DNA of 64,000 nucleotides from Streptomyces sp. A2-16 (GCF_018128905.1 NZ_CP063808.1:7006001-7070000); one strand, 5' to 3'; positions 24,840 to 33,230 are shown, counted from the first letter of the stretch. The notes: generated from the sequence alone by a model not told the origin. Numbers and translations are program-made.

Positions 24840-24911
24840 ATGCATCCACAGCAGTGGCTGGTCAAGCGCTCCCACATCGACTTCGGTCGCGTGTGGTCCT
24901 CTTCCTGTTGA
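24840..24911 (+). CDS. Cysteine-ending leader peptide of the binding-protein gene
   Basis: 23-residue open frame beginning MHPQQWLVKRSHIDFG and ending RVWSSSC. The R-x-HIDxxRV-x-S-x-x-C pattern is that of the putative leader peptides found in Streptomyces upstream of sulfur-related transport genes. The Cys codon is the last sense codon and a strong hairpin follows 13 bases after the stop. When cysteine is scarce, ribosomes would pause at the Cys codon and could prevent hairpin formation. The start codon has no strong ribosome binding site and may be translated from near the transcript start. Confidence 0.7.
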   Translation: MHPQQWLVKRSHIDFGRVWSSSC

Positions 24912-24924
24912 GCTGACCCACTGC

Positions 24925-24946
24925 GCGCCCCGCCTTCGCGGGGCGC
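24925..24946 (+). terminator. Attenuator-like hairpin after the leader peptide
   Basis: GCGCCCCGC (24925-24933) pairs perfectly with GCGGGGCGC (24938-24946) around CTTC, a very stable tetraloop, followed by CTTTCGCGTTCTCC. It lies between the leader peptide and the binding-protein gene, where a transcription attenuator is expected. Confidence 0.7.
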
Positions 24947-25025
24947 CTTTCGCGTTCTCCTTCCTCGCCTTCACACGCGCCCTCCCCTCACCCGGCGTTT
25001 CCCGTCTCCAGGAGACCGCTTCACC

Positions 25026-25958
25026 GTGCGCACACTCACGCATGCCCGAAACACACTGATCGCCCCCTTCGCCCTCATCACCGCGGGCACCCTGCTCCTG
25101 ACCGCGTGCGGTTCCGGCACCGACGACGCCACCACCGCCGCGGCCCGGTCCGACGCCGTTCCCACCACCGACGTCGTGTCCTCGATCAGGAAGGACGACA
25201 CGGCGGCCGGGCTGCTGCCGCCCGGTACCACGAGCCTGACCCTCGCCGTCAGCGTCTCCGGCCAGCCGCCGGGCACCTCGATCCTGGACGACGGCAGGAC
25301 CCTGGCCGGCCAGGACGTGGACTTCGCGAACGCGGTCGCCAAGGTCCTCGGCATCGGGCTGAAGACCGAGCAGGCGAGCTTCGAGGCGATCCTGCCGGCC
25401 CTGGACAGCGGCAAGTACGACCTCGGTGTGGGCAACTTCGGTGTGACCGACGAGCGCCGCAGGACGATCGACTTCGTCACCTACATCAACGACGGCCAGG
25501 GTTTCGCCACCCGCTCCGACAGCAAGCTCACCAAGGTCACGGACCTGACCCAGTTGTGCGGTCTGAACGTGGCGACGGGCGCGGGCACGACCTTCGAAGC
25601 CACGCTGGAGGACAACAAGCACCTGTGCAGGAAGCCGTACAAGGTGCAGACCTACAGCGAGCAGGGCGCCATCTGGTCCTCGCTCCAACAGGGCCGCAGC
25701 GACGTCGTGATGTCCACGATCAACGGCCTGCGTTACGCGGTGGCCCACCAGCAGGGCGTGAAGTTCCTCAACGAGTACCACCGCCTGGACGTCGGTTTCG
25801 CGTTCAAGAAGGGCACCCCGCTCGCCAAGGCCTTCCAGGCGGCGGTGAACGACCTCGTCGAGGACGGCTCCTACGCCCGCATCCTGAAGAAGTGGGGGAC
25901 GACGGACTCGGCGATAGCGAAGTCCCGGATCTCGCCCCCGGAAGTGACACATCCTTAG
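25026..25958 (+). CDS. Amino-acid ABC transporter substrate-binding lipoprotein
   Basis: 310 residues, GTG start with AGGAG eleven bases upstream. Signal peptide ending in the lipobox LLTAC (Cys near residue 28), so lipid-anchored outside the cell. Family 3 solute-binding signatures: GTSILDDGRTLAGQDVDFAN, YDLGVGNFGVTDERRRTIDF, LCGLNVATGAGTTFEATLED and MSTINGLRYAVAHQQGVKFL. It should deliver an amino acid to the divergent permease and ATPase. Given the leader peptide and the monooxygenases, cystine or an S-substituted cysteine is the best guess. It is the only gene of the transporter on this strand and so is separately regulated. Confidence 0.9.
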   Translation: MRTLTHARNTLIAPFALITAGTLLLTACGSGTDDATTAAARSDAVPTTDVVSSIRKDDTAAGLLPPGTTSLTLAVSVSGQPPGTSILDDGRTLAGQDVDFANAVAKVLGIGLKTEQASFEAILPALDSGKYDLGVGNFGVTDERRRTIDFVTYINDGQGFATRSDSKLTKVTDLTQLCGLNVATGAGTTFEATLEDNKHLCRKPYKVQTYSEQGAIWSSLQQGRSDVVMSTINGLRYAVAHQQGVKFLNEYHRLDVGFAFKKGTPLAKAFQAAVNDLVEDGSYARILKKWGTTDSAIAKSRISPPEVTHP

Positions 25959-26294
25959 AAAACTTTCCCCGAGCCGCCGACAGCGCGGCCCCGGCGATTC
26001 CGGCCATGGCGATTCGCCGTGGCCGGCACGTCGTTGAGCAGCGGTTTCGTCCGGCCGTCCGTTCACCCGTACGTCCCAGCCCTCACCCATACGCCGTGAA
26101 GAATCATATTTCACTCACAGTCAGCAGCCGTATGGGAAACGACCCTTGGGGTACCTGGGCTCTCGACGTATTCGCTGTGCACCAGTACCGTCACAAACCC
26201 CCCGCGCGGCGGCTATCCACTTGGCGCGCGATCCGCATCATGGATGACCATAGGGATACAGAAGCAAGAGAGACCGCTGTGAGAGGAGGCGTCC
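25959..26294. other. Gene-free stretch upstream of the sepF-like gene
   Basis: 336 bases, AT-richer in 26090-26300. One short open frame (from the ATG at 26132) exists but has no ribosome binding site and runs into the next gene in another frame. The region presumably carries the promoter of the sepF-like gene. No repeat or RNA structure was recognised. Confidence 0.5.
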
Positions 26295-26735
26295 ATGGGA
26301 TCGGTGCGCAAGGCGAGTGCCTGGCTGGGCCTCGTTGACGACAACGATGACGAGCGTTACTACGACGACGACGGATACTCCGAAGGGACCGAGCCCGGGG
26401 ATGCCTGGGTCACCGACCCCCGGGTCAAGGTGGCCTCGGACGTCGCCGAGGAGAAGGGCCGCCGGATCGGCACGGTGACTCCGGACAGCTTCCGGGACGC
26501 CCGCGCCATCGGCGAACTCTTCCGTGAGGGCGTTCCCGTCATCATGAACCTCACCGCGATGGAGGCCTCCGACGCCAAGCGCGTCGTCGACTTCGCGGCC
26601 GGGCTGATCTTCGGACTGCGCGGTTCCATCGAGCGCGTGTCCACCCGGGTGTTCCTGCTGACCCCCGCCAACACGGAGATCGTGAACGGCGATCCGGCCG
26701 CGCACCGCACGGACGGCTTCTTCAACCAGAGCTGA
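26295..26735 (+). CDS. SepF-like cell division protein
   Basis: 146 residues; GAGGAGG stands just before the ATG. SepF layout: N-terminal amphipathic membrane-targeting helix (GSVRKASAWLGLVDDND), an acidic linker (DDERYYDDDGYSEGTE), and the SepF core (IGTVTPDSFRDARAIGELFR; GVPVIMNLTAMEASDAKRVV; DFAAGLIFGLRGSIERV; VFLLTPANTEI). SepF anchors and bundles FtsZ at the membrane. The linker is much shorter than in the division-cluster SepF (over 200 residues in Streptomyces), so this is one of the extra SepF-like copies, probably the one described in S. coelicolor as SflA, involved in restricting septum placement in sporulation. That equivalence is from memory. Confidence 0.88.
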   Translation: MGSVRKASAWLGLVDDNDDERYYDDDGYSEGTEPGDAWVTDPRVKVASDVAEEKGRRIGTVTPDSFRDARAIGELFREGVPVIMNLTAMEASDAKRVVDFAAGLIFGLRGSIERVSTRVFLLTPANTEIVNGDPAAHRTDGFFNQS

Positions 26736-26760
26736 GGCAGGGCCGCTCGCCGGCCCTGCC
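26736..26760. terminator. Bidirectional hairpin between sepF-like and acyl-CoA dehydrogenase genes
   Basis: GGCAGGGCCG (26736-26745) pairs with CGGCCCTGCC (26751-26760) around CTCGC. Located between two convergent stops. Confidence 0.75.
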
Positions 26761-26772
26761 CCGCGCAGGCTC

Positions 26773-27945
26773 TTACCGGAAGGCGTCCAGTCCGGTGAGC
26801 GCCTTGCCCAGCACCAGCTGGTGCATCTCGACGGTGCCCTCGTACGTCAGCACCGACTCGAGGTTCGTCGCGTGCCGCATCACGGGGTACTCGAGGGAGA
26901 TCCCGTTGGCGCCGAGGATCGTCCGCGCCGTACGGCAGATCTCGATGGCCTCGCGGACGTTGTTGAGCTTGCCGAAGCTGACCTGCTCGGGACGCAGGCG
27001 GCCGGCGTCCATGCGTCGCCCCAGGTGGTGGGCGAGCAGAATCCCCTTGTGCAGTTCGACCGCCATGTCGGCGAGTTTGGCCTGGGTGAGCTGGAAGCCC
27101 CCGATCGGCCGTCCGAACTGTTCCCGTGTCTTCGCGTAGTCGACGGCGGTCTCGAAGCACGACCGTGCCGCGCCCATCGCGCCCCACACAATCCCGTACC
27201 GGGCGTGCGAGAGACAGCTCAGCGGCCCCTTGAGCCCGACGACCTCAGGCAGCACCGCGTCGGCGGGCAGCCGTACGTCGTCCAGGACCAGCTCACTGGT
27301 GACGCTGGCCCGCAGCGACCACTTGTGCTTGATCTCCGGCGCCGAGAAACCCGGCGTGCCGGCCGGCACCACGAACCCGCGGATCCCTTCGTCGGTCTGC
27401 GCCCACACGACGGCGACCCCGGCGACCGACCCGTTGGTGATCCACATCTTGCGCCCGTTGAGGACCCAGTCCGTGCCGTCCTTCTTGGCGTACGTCCGCA
27501 TGGAGCCCGGGTCGGAACCGTGGTCCGGCTCGGTCAGCCCGAAGCAGCCGATGACCTCACCGGCGGCCATGCGGGGCAGCCAGGTCTGCTTCTGCTCCTC
27601 GCTGCCGAAGCGGTGAATCGCGTACATCGCGAGGGAGCCCTGCACCGAGACGAGGGAGCGGATCCCGGAGTCGGCGGCCTCCAGCTCCAGGCAGGCGAGC
27701 CCGTACTGCACGGCGGAGGCCCCGGCACAGCCGTACCCGCTGAGCGACATCCCGAGGGCGCCGATCTCCCCGAGTTCACGGGCGAGTTCCCTGATCCCCG
27801 GCAGCTCGCCCTTCTCGTACCAGTCGGCGACGTTCGGCAGGACCCGGTCGGCGGCCCAGGTCCGCACGGTCTCGCGGATCGCGAGGTCCTCCGGCTCCAG
27901 CAGGTCGTCGATGCCGAGGGGGTCGGCGGGGTCGAACGGGGGCAT
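26773..27945 (-). CDS. Acyl-CoA dehydrogenase, glutaryl-CoA dehydrogenase type
   Basis: 390 residues from the ATG seven bases after GGAGG. Complete acyl-CoA dehydrogenase with the three usual domains: N-terminal helices, the FAD/substrate middle domain with CFGLTEPDHGSDPGSMRTYA and KMWITNGSVAGVAVVW, and the C-terminal helical domain with QFGRPIGGFQLTQAKLADMA and a YEGTVEMHQLVLGKALTG end. The catalytic Glu is in TYEGTVEMHQ, and Arg in GGFQL-type pockets suits dicarboxyl-CoA. Expected to oxidise and decarboxylate glutaryl-CoA to crotonyl-CoA with an electron-transferring flavoprotein, in lysine or tryptophan breakdown. Stands alone, facing the sepF-like gene. Confidence 0.88.
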   Translation of the reverse strand: MPPFDPADPLGIDDLLEPEDLAIRETVRTWAADRVLPNVADWYEKGELPGIRELARELGEIGALGMSLSGYGCAGASAVQYGLACLELEAADSGIRSLVSVQGSLAMYAIHRFGSEEQKQTWLPRMAAGEVIGCFGLTEPDHGSDPGSMRTYAKKDGTDWVLNGRKMWITNGSVAGVAVVWAQTDEGIRGFVVPAGTPGFSAPEIKHKWSLRASVTSELVLDDVRLPADAVLPEVVGLKGPLSCLSHARYGIVWGAMGAARSCFETAVDYAKTREQFGRPIGGFQLTQAKLADMAVELHKGILLAHHLGRRMDAGRLRPEQVSFGKLNNVREAIEICRTARTILGANGISLEYPVMRHATNLESVLTYEGTVEMHQLVLGKALTGLDAFR

Positions 27946-28043
27946 GGCACATCCTCCGGCGGGCGAGCGGCTCGAAACTAGCAACGCTAATTAAGTTTCC
28001 GTGGCCGACGGTACAACGCGGTCCCGCGCACAGCCAGACGCCG

Positions 28044-29645
28044 TCAGGCCGACACGCGCGACTGAGCGACCTCCCGCGGCGCAGGAAGCTCCACCGCGGC
28101 CGGGGCCTCACCGCACTGCATGGTGCGCGGCAGCCGCAGCGCCATCACCGCGCCCAGCAGCAGCAAGCCCGCACTCACCAGCAAGGTCACGTGCAGCCCG
28201 TGCACGAAGGAGTCCCGGGCGGCCCGGCGCAGGGCCACACCGGCGGGTCCGCCGAGGCGGGCGGCGACCTCGTAGGCCTCGCCGAGGGAGTGTCCGGCCG
28301 ACCTGGACGCCGCGTCCGGGACACCGGGCACCCGCGAGAGGCCGGGTGTGTACGCGGCGTTCATCACACTGCCGAGCAGCGCGATCCCGATGCCCGCACC
28401 GAGCTGGTAGGAGGTCTCGCCGATCGCCGCGGCCCCGCCCGCCTGCTCCGGCGGTGCCTCGCTGAGCATCGACTCGTACGCCCCGAAGAGCGTCGTCTCG
28501 AGACCGAACCCGAGCAGCACGAAACCGAACACCAGCAGGCCCGTGTTGTCCGCGTCGCCCATCGCGGTGAGCAGCAGGACGGCCACGGCCGTGAGGCAGA
28601 ACCCGGCGCTGACCATCCGGCGCGGTCCGAACCGGCGCAGCAGACGTGCCCCGGCGAGCCCCGCGGCCATGGCGGCGATCGTCAGTGGCAGCAGCCGCAG
28701 CCCGGTCTCCAGCGGGGAGAGGTCGAGGACCAGCTGGAGATACTGCGCCGCGATCAGTTCCAGCCCCACCAGGGCGAGCATCGCCAGGACGATGCAGCCG
28801 ACCGAGGTGCTGAAGGCGGGGCGTGCGAACATCCGCAGATCCACCAGGGGATGCGTGAGCCGCCGCTGCCGCCGTACGAACAGGACGAGCAGTGCCGCGC
28901 CCACGACCAGGGGGATCGCGGTGAAGGCGTCGAGATCGCCGCCGCCCAGCCGCTTCACGCCGAGCACGAGGGCGAACAGGCCGGCGGCGGCCATCAGCGC
29001 GCCGACCACGTCCCAGGGACCGTCCCCGCTGCCCTTCGACTCGGGCAGCAGCAGCCGGCCCACGGGCAGGCTGACCAGCATCAACGGGATGTTGACGAGG
29101 AAGACCGAGCCCCACCAGAAGTGCTCCAGGAGGAAGCCGCCGAGCAGCGGACCGACCGCGGCTCCGACCGCGGCGACCGCGCTCCAGATGCCGATCGCCA
29201 GCGCCCGCTCACGCCGGTCGGGGAAGACCTGGCGGAGGATCGACAGCGTCGCGGGCATGATCATCGCGCCGCCGACGCCGAGCAAGGCACGCGCCAGGAT
29301 CAGCACCTGGGCGGTGTCCGCGAGGGCGGCGAGAGCGGAGGCGACGCCGAACAGGCCGTAGCCGAGAAGGAGAACCCGTCTGCGGCCCACGCGGTCACCG
29401 AGCGTGCCGAACAGGATGAGGAGCGAGGCGCAGACGAGCGGATAGACGTCGACGATCCAGAGCAGCTCTATCGCGCCGGGCTTCAGGTCCTCGGTGACAG
29501 CGGGCACCGCCACGTGCAGCACCGTCGCGTCGAGGGCGACCAGGAGCAGGCTGACGCAGAGGACGACGAGGACGACCCAGCGGTTTGCACCGGCCCCGGC
29601 CGCCCGACGGCGCAGCATCGCAGCGGCCGTGGTCGTCCCGGACAT
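28044..29645 (-). CDS. MFS drug/proton antiporter, DHA2 (EmrB/QacA) family
   Basis: 533 residues from the ATG at 29645, seven bases after GGGAGG; earlier starts are not coding-like. Fourteen membrane helices can be drawn. Motif A is GTLGDRVGRRRVLLLGYGLF between helices 2 and 3; motif D1 is LLVALDATVLHVAVPAVTED in helix 1; motif C-type Gly/Pro helix 5 is AVAAVGAAVGPLLGGFLLEH. This is the family of drug and antibiotic exporters driven by the proton gradient. No regulator or biosynthetic gene is adjacent, so the substrate cannot be stated. 98 bases separate it from the dehydrogenase gene downstream. Confidence 0.9.
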   Translation of the reverse strand: MSGTTTAAAMLRRRAAGAGANRWVVLVVLCVSLLLVALDATVLHVAVPAVTEDLKPGAIELLWIVDVYPLVCASLLILFGTLGDRVGRRRVLLLGYGLFGVASALAALADTAQVLILARALLGVGGAMIMPATLSILRQVFPDRRERALAIGIWSAVAAVGAAVGPLLGGFLLEHFWWGSVFLVNIPLMLVSLPVGRLLLPESKGSGDGPWDVVGALMAAAGLFALVLGVKRLGGGDLDAFTAIPLVVGAALLVLFVRRQRRLTHPLVDLRMFARPAFSTSVGCIVLAMLALVGLELIAAQYLQLVLDLSPLETGLRLLPLTIAAMAAGLAGARLLRRFGPRRMVSAGFCLTAVAVLLLTAMGDADNTGLLVFGFVLLGFGLETTLFGAYESMLSEAPPEQAGGAAAIGETSYQLGAGIGIALLGSVMNAAYTPGLSRVPGVPDAASRSAGHSLGEAYEVAARLGGPAGVALRRAARDSFVHGLHVTLLVSAGLLLLGAVMALRLPRTMQCGEAPAAVELPAPREVAQSRVSA

Positions 29646-29906
29646 GTACGTACCTCCCAGATGTTCCCTCGCGTTCGGCGGGCACATGGGGTGGGGACTC
29701 CCCATGATCTCGGCCGGAGAGGAGCGGTTGTCTCCGGCCCGCGCAGCGAACGGCGGGTGACACGTCAGCGTACGCGAGTTCGCGCGTCGGCCCAGTGGCG
29801 GACCTCTCAGACTTCGGACTGAACACGTGTGGCGTACGCCACTTTCCCTGCCTGTCGTCACGCCCCGACGGTCGGGCGCCTTGCGAGGGCGGTCGATAAT
29901 CGGCCC

Positions 29907-31646
29907 GTGACCGATCTTGGAACGCGCACCGCACCGGCCCTGCGCCGAGCCGCCCCGGCGCTGCTCGGCTACGCGGCCGTGCGCGCCCTGGGCCTTCTCG
30001 CACTGGCCCTGTGGAGCGCCGCGCGCGACAAGAGCGCGTACACCCTCCTGACCGCGCGTTGGGACGCCCTCTGGTACACGAGGGTCGCGGAACTCGGGTA
30101 CGGCTACGAGGTGCGGCTGCCGAACGGCGACGTCCACTCGAACCTGGCCTTCTTCCCGCTCCTGCCCTGGCTGGAGAGGCTGCTGTCCGCGCCGACCCCG
30201 CTGTCGTACGCCGACGCGGGCTTCGTGATCTCCCTGCTCGCCTCGTTGGCCGCGGCCTGGGGCGTCTTCGCCGTGGCGGATCATGTGTACGGCCGCCGGG
30301 CGGGGGTCTGCGCGGTCCTGCTGTGGGCCGTCCTGCCCGTCGGGATCGTCCAGTCGATGGCGTACAGCGAGTCACTGTTCACGGCGCTGGCGGCCTGGTC
30401 GCTGTACGCGGTGCTCACCGGCCGCTGGCTGACAGCGGGCCTGCTGGCCGCACTGGCGGGCCTGACCCGCCCGGTGGGGCTGGCGGTGGTGGCGGCGGTG
30501 TGGGCCGCGGCGATCACCGCGTTCCTGCGGGACCGCCAGCGCCGGGCAAGCCTCGCGGCCGCGCCCGCAGGACGACCCTCGCGAACCGCACCCCCCGAGG
30601 ACCTGAGCACCCGGGCCGCACGAAAGCCGACGGACCCGGACCCCACGTCGTCCGCGAAAGCGGCGCCCCCACTCCCCCGCGCGCCACGAACCCCCGCCCC
30701 CGGCGCTGCCACGAATCCGCCCGAGACCCCCCACCCCGCCCGGGAACCGAGCTCCCCCGCCCCCGACACCGATCCGCTCGAAACTCCACTCGGAGCCACC
30801 CCGACCGCCCACGACCCGAGCCTCCCCACCCCCGCCACGAATCCGCACGGCACCACCCGGGCCGCCCACGCCCAGGGCTCCCCCCGCCCCGGCCCTTCCG
30901 TGCGGATCCCGAACCCGGCCGACGCCGACGGCGCCCGAGTCGCCGAGCACACACCCACGGGCGAAACGCCGTCCGCGGCCGGGCACACAGCGGATGGCGG
31001 CGATGCGGCCGGGCACAAGGCGGGCGTCGACGGTACGGACGGCCACACGCCAGGCGTCGACGGTACGGACGGCCACACGCCAGGCGTTGGCGGTGCGGAA
31101 GGGTCGACGCGCCCCCCGCGCACCGGCAGCCCCCTGGTCCTCCGCGCGGCCACCCGTCGCGCCCTGGGCATGGCCGTCGCCCCCCTCGGTGCCGCCGGCT
31201 ACGTCCTGTGGGTCGGCCACCGCACCGGCAAGGGTCCGCTCGGCTACCTCGACGTCCAGGCCGGCTGGCGCAACGGATTCGACGGCGGGTACGCCTTCGC
31301 CCGTTTCGTCGGCGACAAGTTCACGTCGTTCCCGGCGGCCCTGGCCGGGATCGGGCTGATCGTCGGCGTCGGCCTCGTGGTGTGGCTGTACGTCACCTGT
31401 GTGCGGCAGGGCCAGCCGCTGCCCCTCCTGGTGTACGCGGGTGTCGTCACCGCGCTGGCCCTGTGCGCGTCGAGCTACTTCGGCTCGAAACCGCGCCTGC
31501 TGATGCCCGCCTTCCCGCTGCTGCTCCCCCTCGCCCTGGCCCTCTCCCGCGCAAGGACCCGCAGGTCAGCCGTGATTCTGGGGTCGATCGCCACCGCCTC
31601 CGCCCTGTACGGCGCCTTCTGGCTGAACGGCTCCGGTCCGCCCTGA
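29907..31646 (+). CDS. Membrane mannosyltransferase-like protein with a 200-residue disordered insert
   Basis: 579 residues. The GTG at 29907 is preceded by GATAAT six bases upstream and no ribosome binding site, so a leaderless transcript is likely. The N-terminal half (ARWDALWYTRVAELGYGYEV, with the conserved Asp after WD; NLAFFPLLPWLERLL; ADHVYGRRAGVCAVLLWAVL; QSMAYSESLFTALAAWSLYA) and the C-terminal helices (GYLDVQAGWRNGFDGG; SSYFGSKPRLLMPAFPLLLP) match the PIG-V/GT-C mannosyltransferase-like family. Between them, residues about 210-412 are a Pro/Thr/Ala/Asp-rich, non-hydrophobic insert with a tandem 30-base repeat, not part of the usual fold. Acts on a lipid-linked sugar in the cell membrane; acceptor unknown. 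Confidence 0.82.
   Translation: MTDLGTRTAPALRRAAPALLGYAAVRALGLLALALWSAARDKSAYTLLTARWDALWYTRVAELGYGYEVRLPNGDVHSNLAFFPLLPWLERLLSAPTPLSYADAGFVISLLASLAAAWGVFAVADHVYGRRAGVCAVLLWAVLPVGIVQSMAYSESLFTALAAWSLYAVLTGRWLTAGLLAALAGLTRPVGLAVVAAVWAAAITAFLRDRQRRASLAAAPAGRPSRTAPPEDLSTRAARKPTDPDPTSSAKAAPPLPRAPRTPAPGAATNPPETPHPAREPSSPAPDTDPLETPLGATPTAHDPSLPTPATNPHGTTRAAHAQGSPRPGPSVRIPNPADADGARVAEHTPTGETPSAAGHTADGGDAAGHKAGVDGTDGHTPGVDGTDGHTPGVGGAEGSTRPPRTGSPLVLRAATRRALGMAVAPLGAAGYVLWVGHRTGKGPLGYLDVQAGWRNGFDGGYAFARFVGDKFTSFPAALAGIGLIVGVGLVVWLYVTCVRQGQPLPLLVYAGVVTALALCASSYFGSKPRLLMPAFPLLLPLALALSRARTRRSAVILGSIATASALYGAFWLNGSGPP
31023..31082 (+). repeat. Two perfect 30-base tandem repeats in the glycosyltransferase gene
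   Basis: The 30-base unit starting GGCGTCGACGGTACGG occurs at 31023-31052 and 31053-31082, followed by a degenerate third copy. Each unit encodes ten residues, GVDGTDGHTP. The repeat keeps the frame and lies in the disordered insert, so copy number could vary between strains. Confidence 0.85.
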
Positions 31647-31884
31647 CCGACCCCGGAGCGTCGATGAGCGCCCGGATAATTCCGCCCCATGATTCGGTGA
31701 ACGAATTCATAAGGGCCATAAAACCGCAACCCGGAATGATCAAAGGAATTGAAGGGTGCGGTCGCTCACCTTTGCGGAATCCCTGGAAATAAACCCCCTC
31801 CTGAGAGGAATCCCACATCACATCGTCATCACAAAGCCGCTGATTCGCCAGGGAACAGAGCTCACTCGCTGTAACGTCGATTGG

Positions 31885-32916
31885 GTGCGTACCGAACGAA
31901 ACCCCACCCGTCTGGACCGGGTGTTCGCCAGACTGGACCGTGAGCCGGAACGACCGGCCCACCTCAGCGTGCCGAGGGCGAGCCGGCACCGGACCGTCCT
32001 GGTGATCGCTGCCCTGGCCTTCTACCTGGCGATCGTGTGGCTCGTGGTGACCACCTCCTGGCTGGTCCGCCTCGACTGGCAGGTCATGTTCTTCCGGCCG
32101 TACCAGCAGTGGGCGTCCATCCACTGGTTCGTCGACTACTACGTGGTGCTGGGCCAGCGCGGCCCGACCGCGGTGATGGTCGCGGCCTGGCTGGGCTGGC
32201 GCTCCTGGCGTCAGCACACCGTGCGCCCGCTGCTGACCCTGGGCACCTCGCTGCTGCTGCTGAACATCACGGTCGGCGCCGCCAAGTACGGCATGGGACG
32301 ACTCGGACCGCACTACGCGACCGTCATCGGCTCGAACGAGATGGGCCTGGGCGGCGATATATTTCCCAGCGGCCACACCGCCAACGCGGTGGTGACCTGG
32401 GGAATCCTGGCGTATCTGGCCTCCACCCCGAGGGCCCGCCGCTGGCTGTCCGCGATCTCCGCGGTGACCTCGCTGGGCGTCGGCATGGCCACCGTCTACC
32501 TCGGTACGCACTGGCTGAGCGATGTCCTGCTGGGCTGGGTCGCGGGTCTGCTGATCCTGCTCGCGCTGCCCTGGTTCGAGCCGCTGATCGCCCGCACCGA
32601 GGCCTACGCCTTCGACCTGCGCGACCGCTGGCGGGCCCGCGGCGGCGCGAAGGCCCCGGCTCCGGTCACCCCTGTCACGGCGCCCGCGCCCGCCCGCCTC
32701 AAGCCGCTCACCGCCCCGCAGAACGAGACGGCGGCCCGCGAGGCCGCCGTACCGGCGCGCGGCCCCAGGTCACCCGTCCATCTGGCCCCGGGCCCGCACA
32801 CCGCCCGCTCGGAGCGCACCCCGGTGACCCCGGTCGGCAGCCGCCGCCCGCCGCACCCGGACCGGACCGTGCGCGGCACACCGTCCCCGGCCACCCGCCC
32901 GGTGACCGGCGGCTGA
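31885..32916 (+). CDS. PAP2-family phosphatase
   Basis: 343 residues from the GTG at 31885 (VRTERNPTRLDRVFARLD). A longer frame from the GTG at 31756 has a better ribosome binding site, but its 43 codons are rich in codons rare here (AGA, ATA, ATT) and do not look coding. Six membrane helices in the first 230 residues, then a 110-residue Pro/Ala/Arg cytoplasmic tail. PAP2 motifs: AAKYGMGRLGP, FPSGHTANAVVTWG (catalytic His) and YLGTHWLSDVLLGW (His and Asp). The Arg normally found in the third motif (SR-x5-H) is replaced by Thr-Val, so activity may be altered. Likely dephosphorylates a lipid phosphate. Confidence 0.82.
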   Translation: MRTERNPTRLDRVFARLDREPERPAHLSVPRASRHRTVLVIAALAFYLAIVWLVVTTSWLVRLDWQVMFFRPYQQWASIHWFVDYYVVLGQRGPTAVMVAAWLGWRSWRQHTVRPLLTLGTSLLLLNITVGAAKYGMGRLGPHYATVIGSNEMGLGGDIFPSGHTANAVVTWGILAYLASTPRARRWLSAISAVTSLGVGMATVYLGTHWLSDVLLGWVAGLLILLALPWFEPLIARTEAYAFDLRDRWRARGGAKAPAPVTPVTAPAPARLKPLTAPQNETAAREAAVPARGPRSPVHLAPGPHTARSERTPVTPVGSRRPPHPDRTVRGTPSPATRPVTGG

Positions 32917-32959
32917 CCCGGCTCGACACCGGCGGGGCCGGTACGCACACCACCCCGCC

Positions 32960-33010
32960 CATGACGTGGGCCCCGGTCTCCCTCAGCGGGAGGCCGGGGC
33001 CCACGTCATG
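32960..33010. terminator. Long bidirectional terminator
   Basis: CATGACGTGGGCCCCGG (32960-32976) pairs with CCGGGGCCCACGTCATG (32994-33010); the intervening CTCCC and GGGAG extend the stem. Between convergent PAP2 and I78 genes. Confidence 0.85.
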
Positions 33011-33014
33011 CGGT

Positions 33015-33230
33015 TCAGCCCTTCCAGGCCCGCGTCACGCGGCCGTCCTTCACCTCGAAGTTCAGCCGGCCCGCGCGGTACTCCATCGTGATGATCGCCC
33101 CCGGCGGCAGCGACCGGACCGTCGACCAGCCCCGCTCACGCGCGGTCCGCTCAGCGGCGGCGGAGTCGAGGCCGACGTAGGTGTCGGGGCTGTCCTGGGG
33201 TTCGGCGGGCGGTGTCGGAATGGGTGCCAT
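33015..33230 (-). CDS. I78-family peptidase inhibitor
   Basis: 71 residues, usual length. The pattern DTYVGLDSAAAERTARERGW, then VRSLPPGAIITMEYRAGRLN and FEVKDGRVTRAWKG matches the I78 inhibitor family (YxGLxxxxAxxxA...R...G...T.EYRxxRLN). Such proteins bind serine proteases in a substrate-like way. No signal peptide, so it would act in the cytoplasm, unlike most secreted protease inhibitors. The two secreted proteases in this window are 15 kb away, so no link is claimed. Confidence 0.8.
   Translation of the reverse strand: MAPIPTPPAEPQDSPDTYVGLDSAAAERTARERGWSTVRSLPPGAIITMEYRAGRLNFEVKDGRVTRAWKG

Noticed and set aside
26132..26338. Short frame starting MGNDPWGTW before the sepF-like gene
   Set aside because: No ribosome binding site, overlaps the sepF-like start in another frame, and codon use is not Streptomyces-like.
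31756..31884. N-terminal extension of the PAP2 gene
   Set aside because: The 43 extra codons include AGA, ATA and other rare codons and give no recognisable sequence. The start at 31885 is preferred, though the upstream GTG has a better ribosome binding site.
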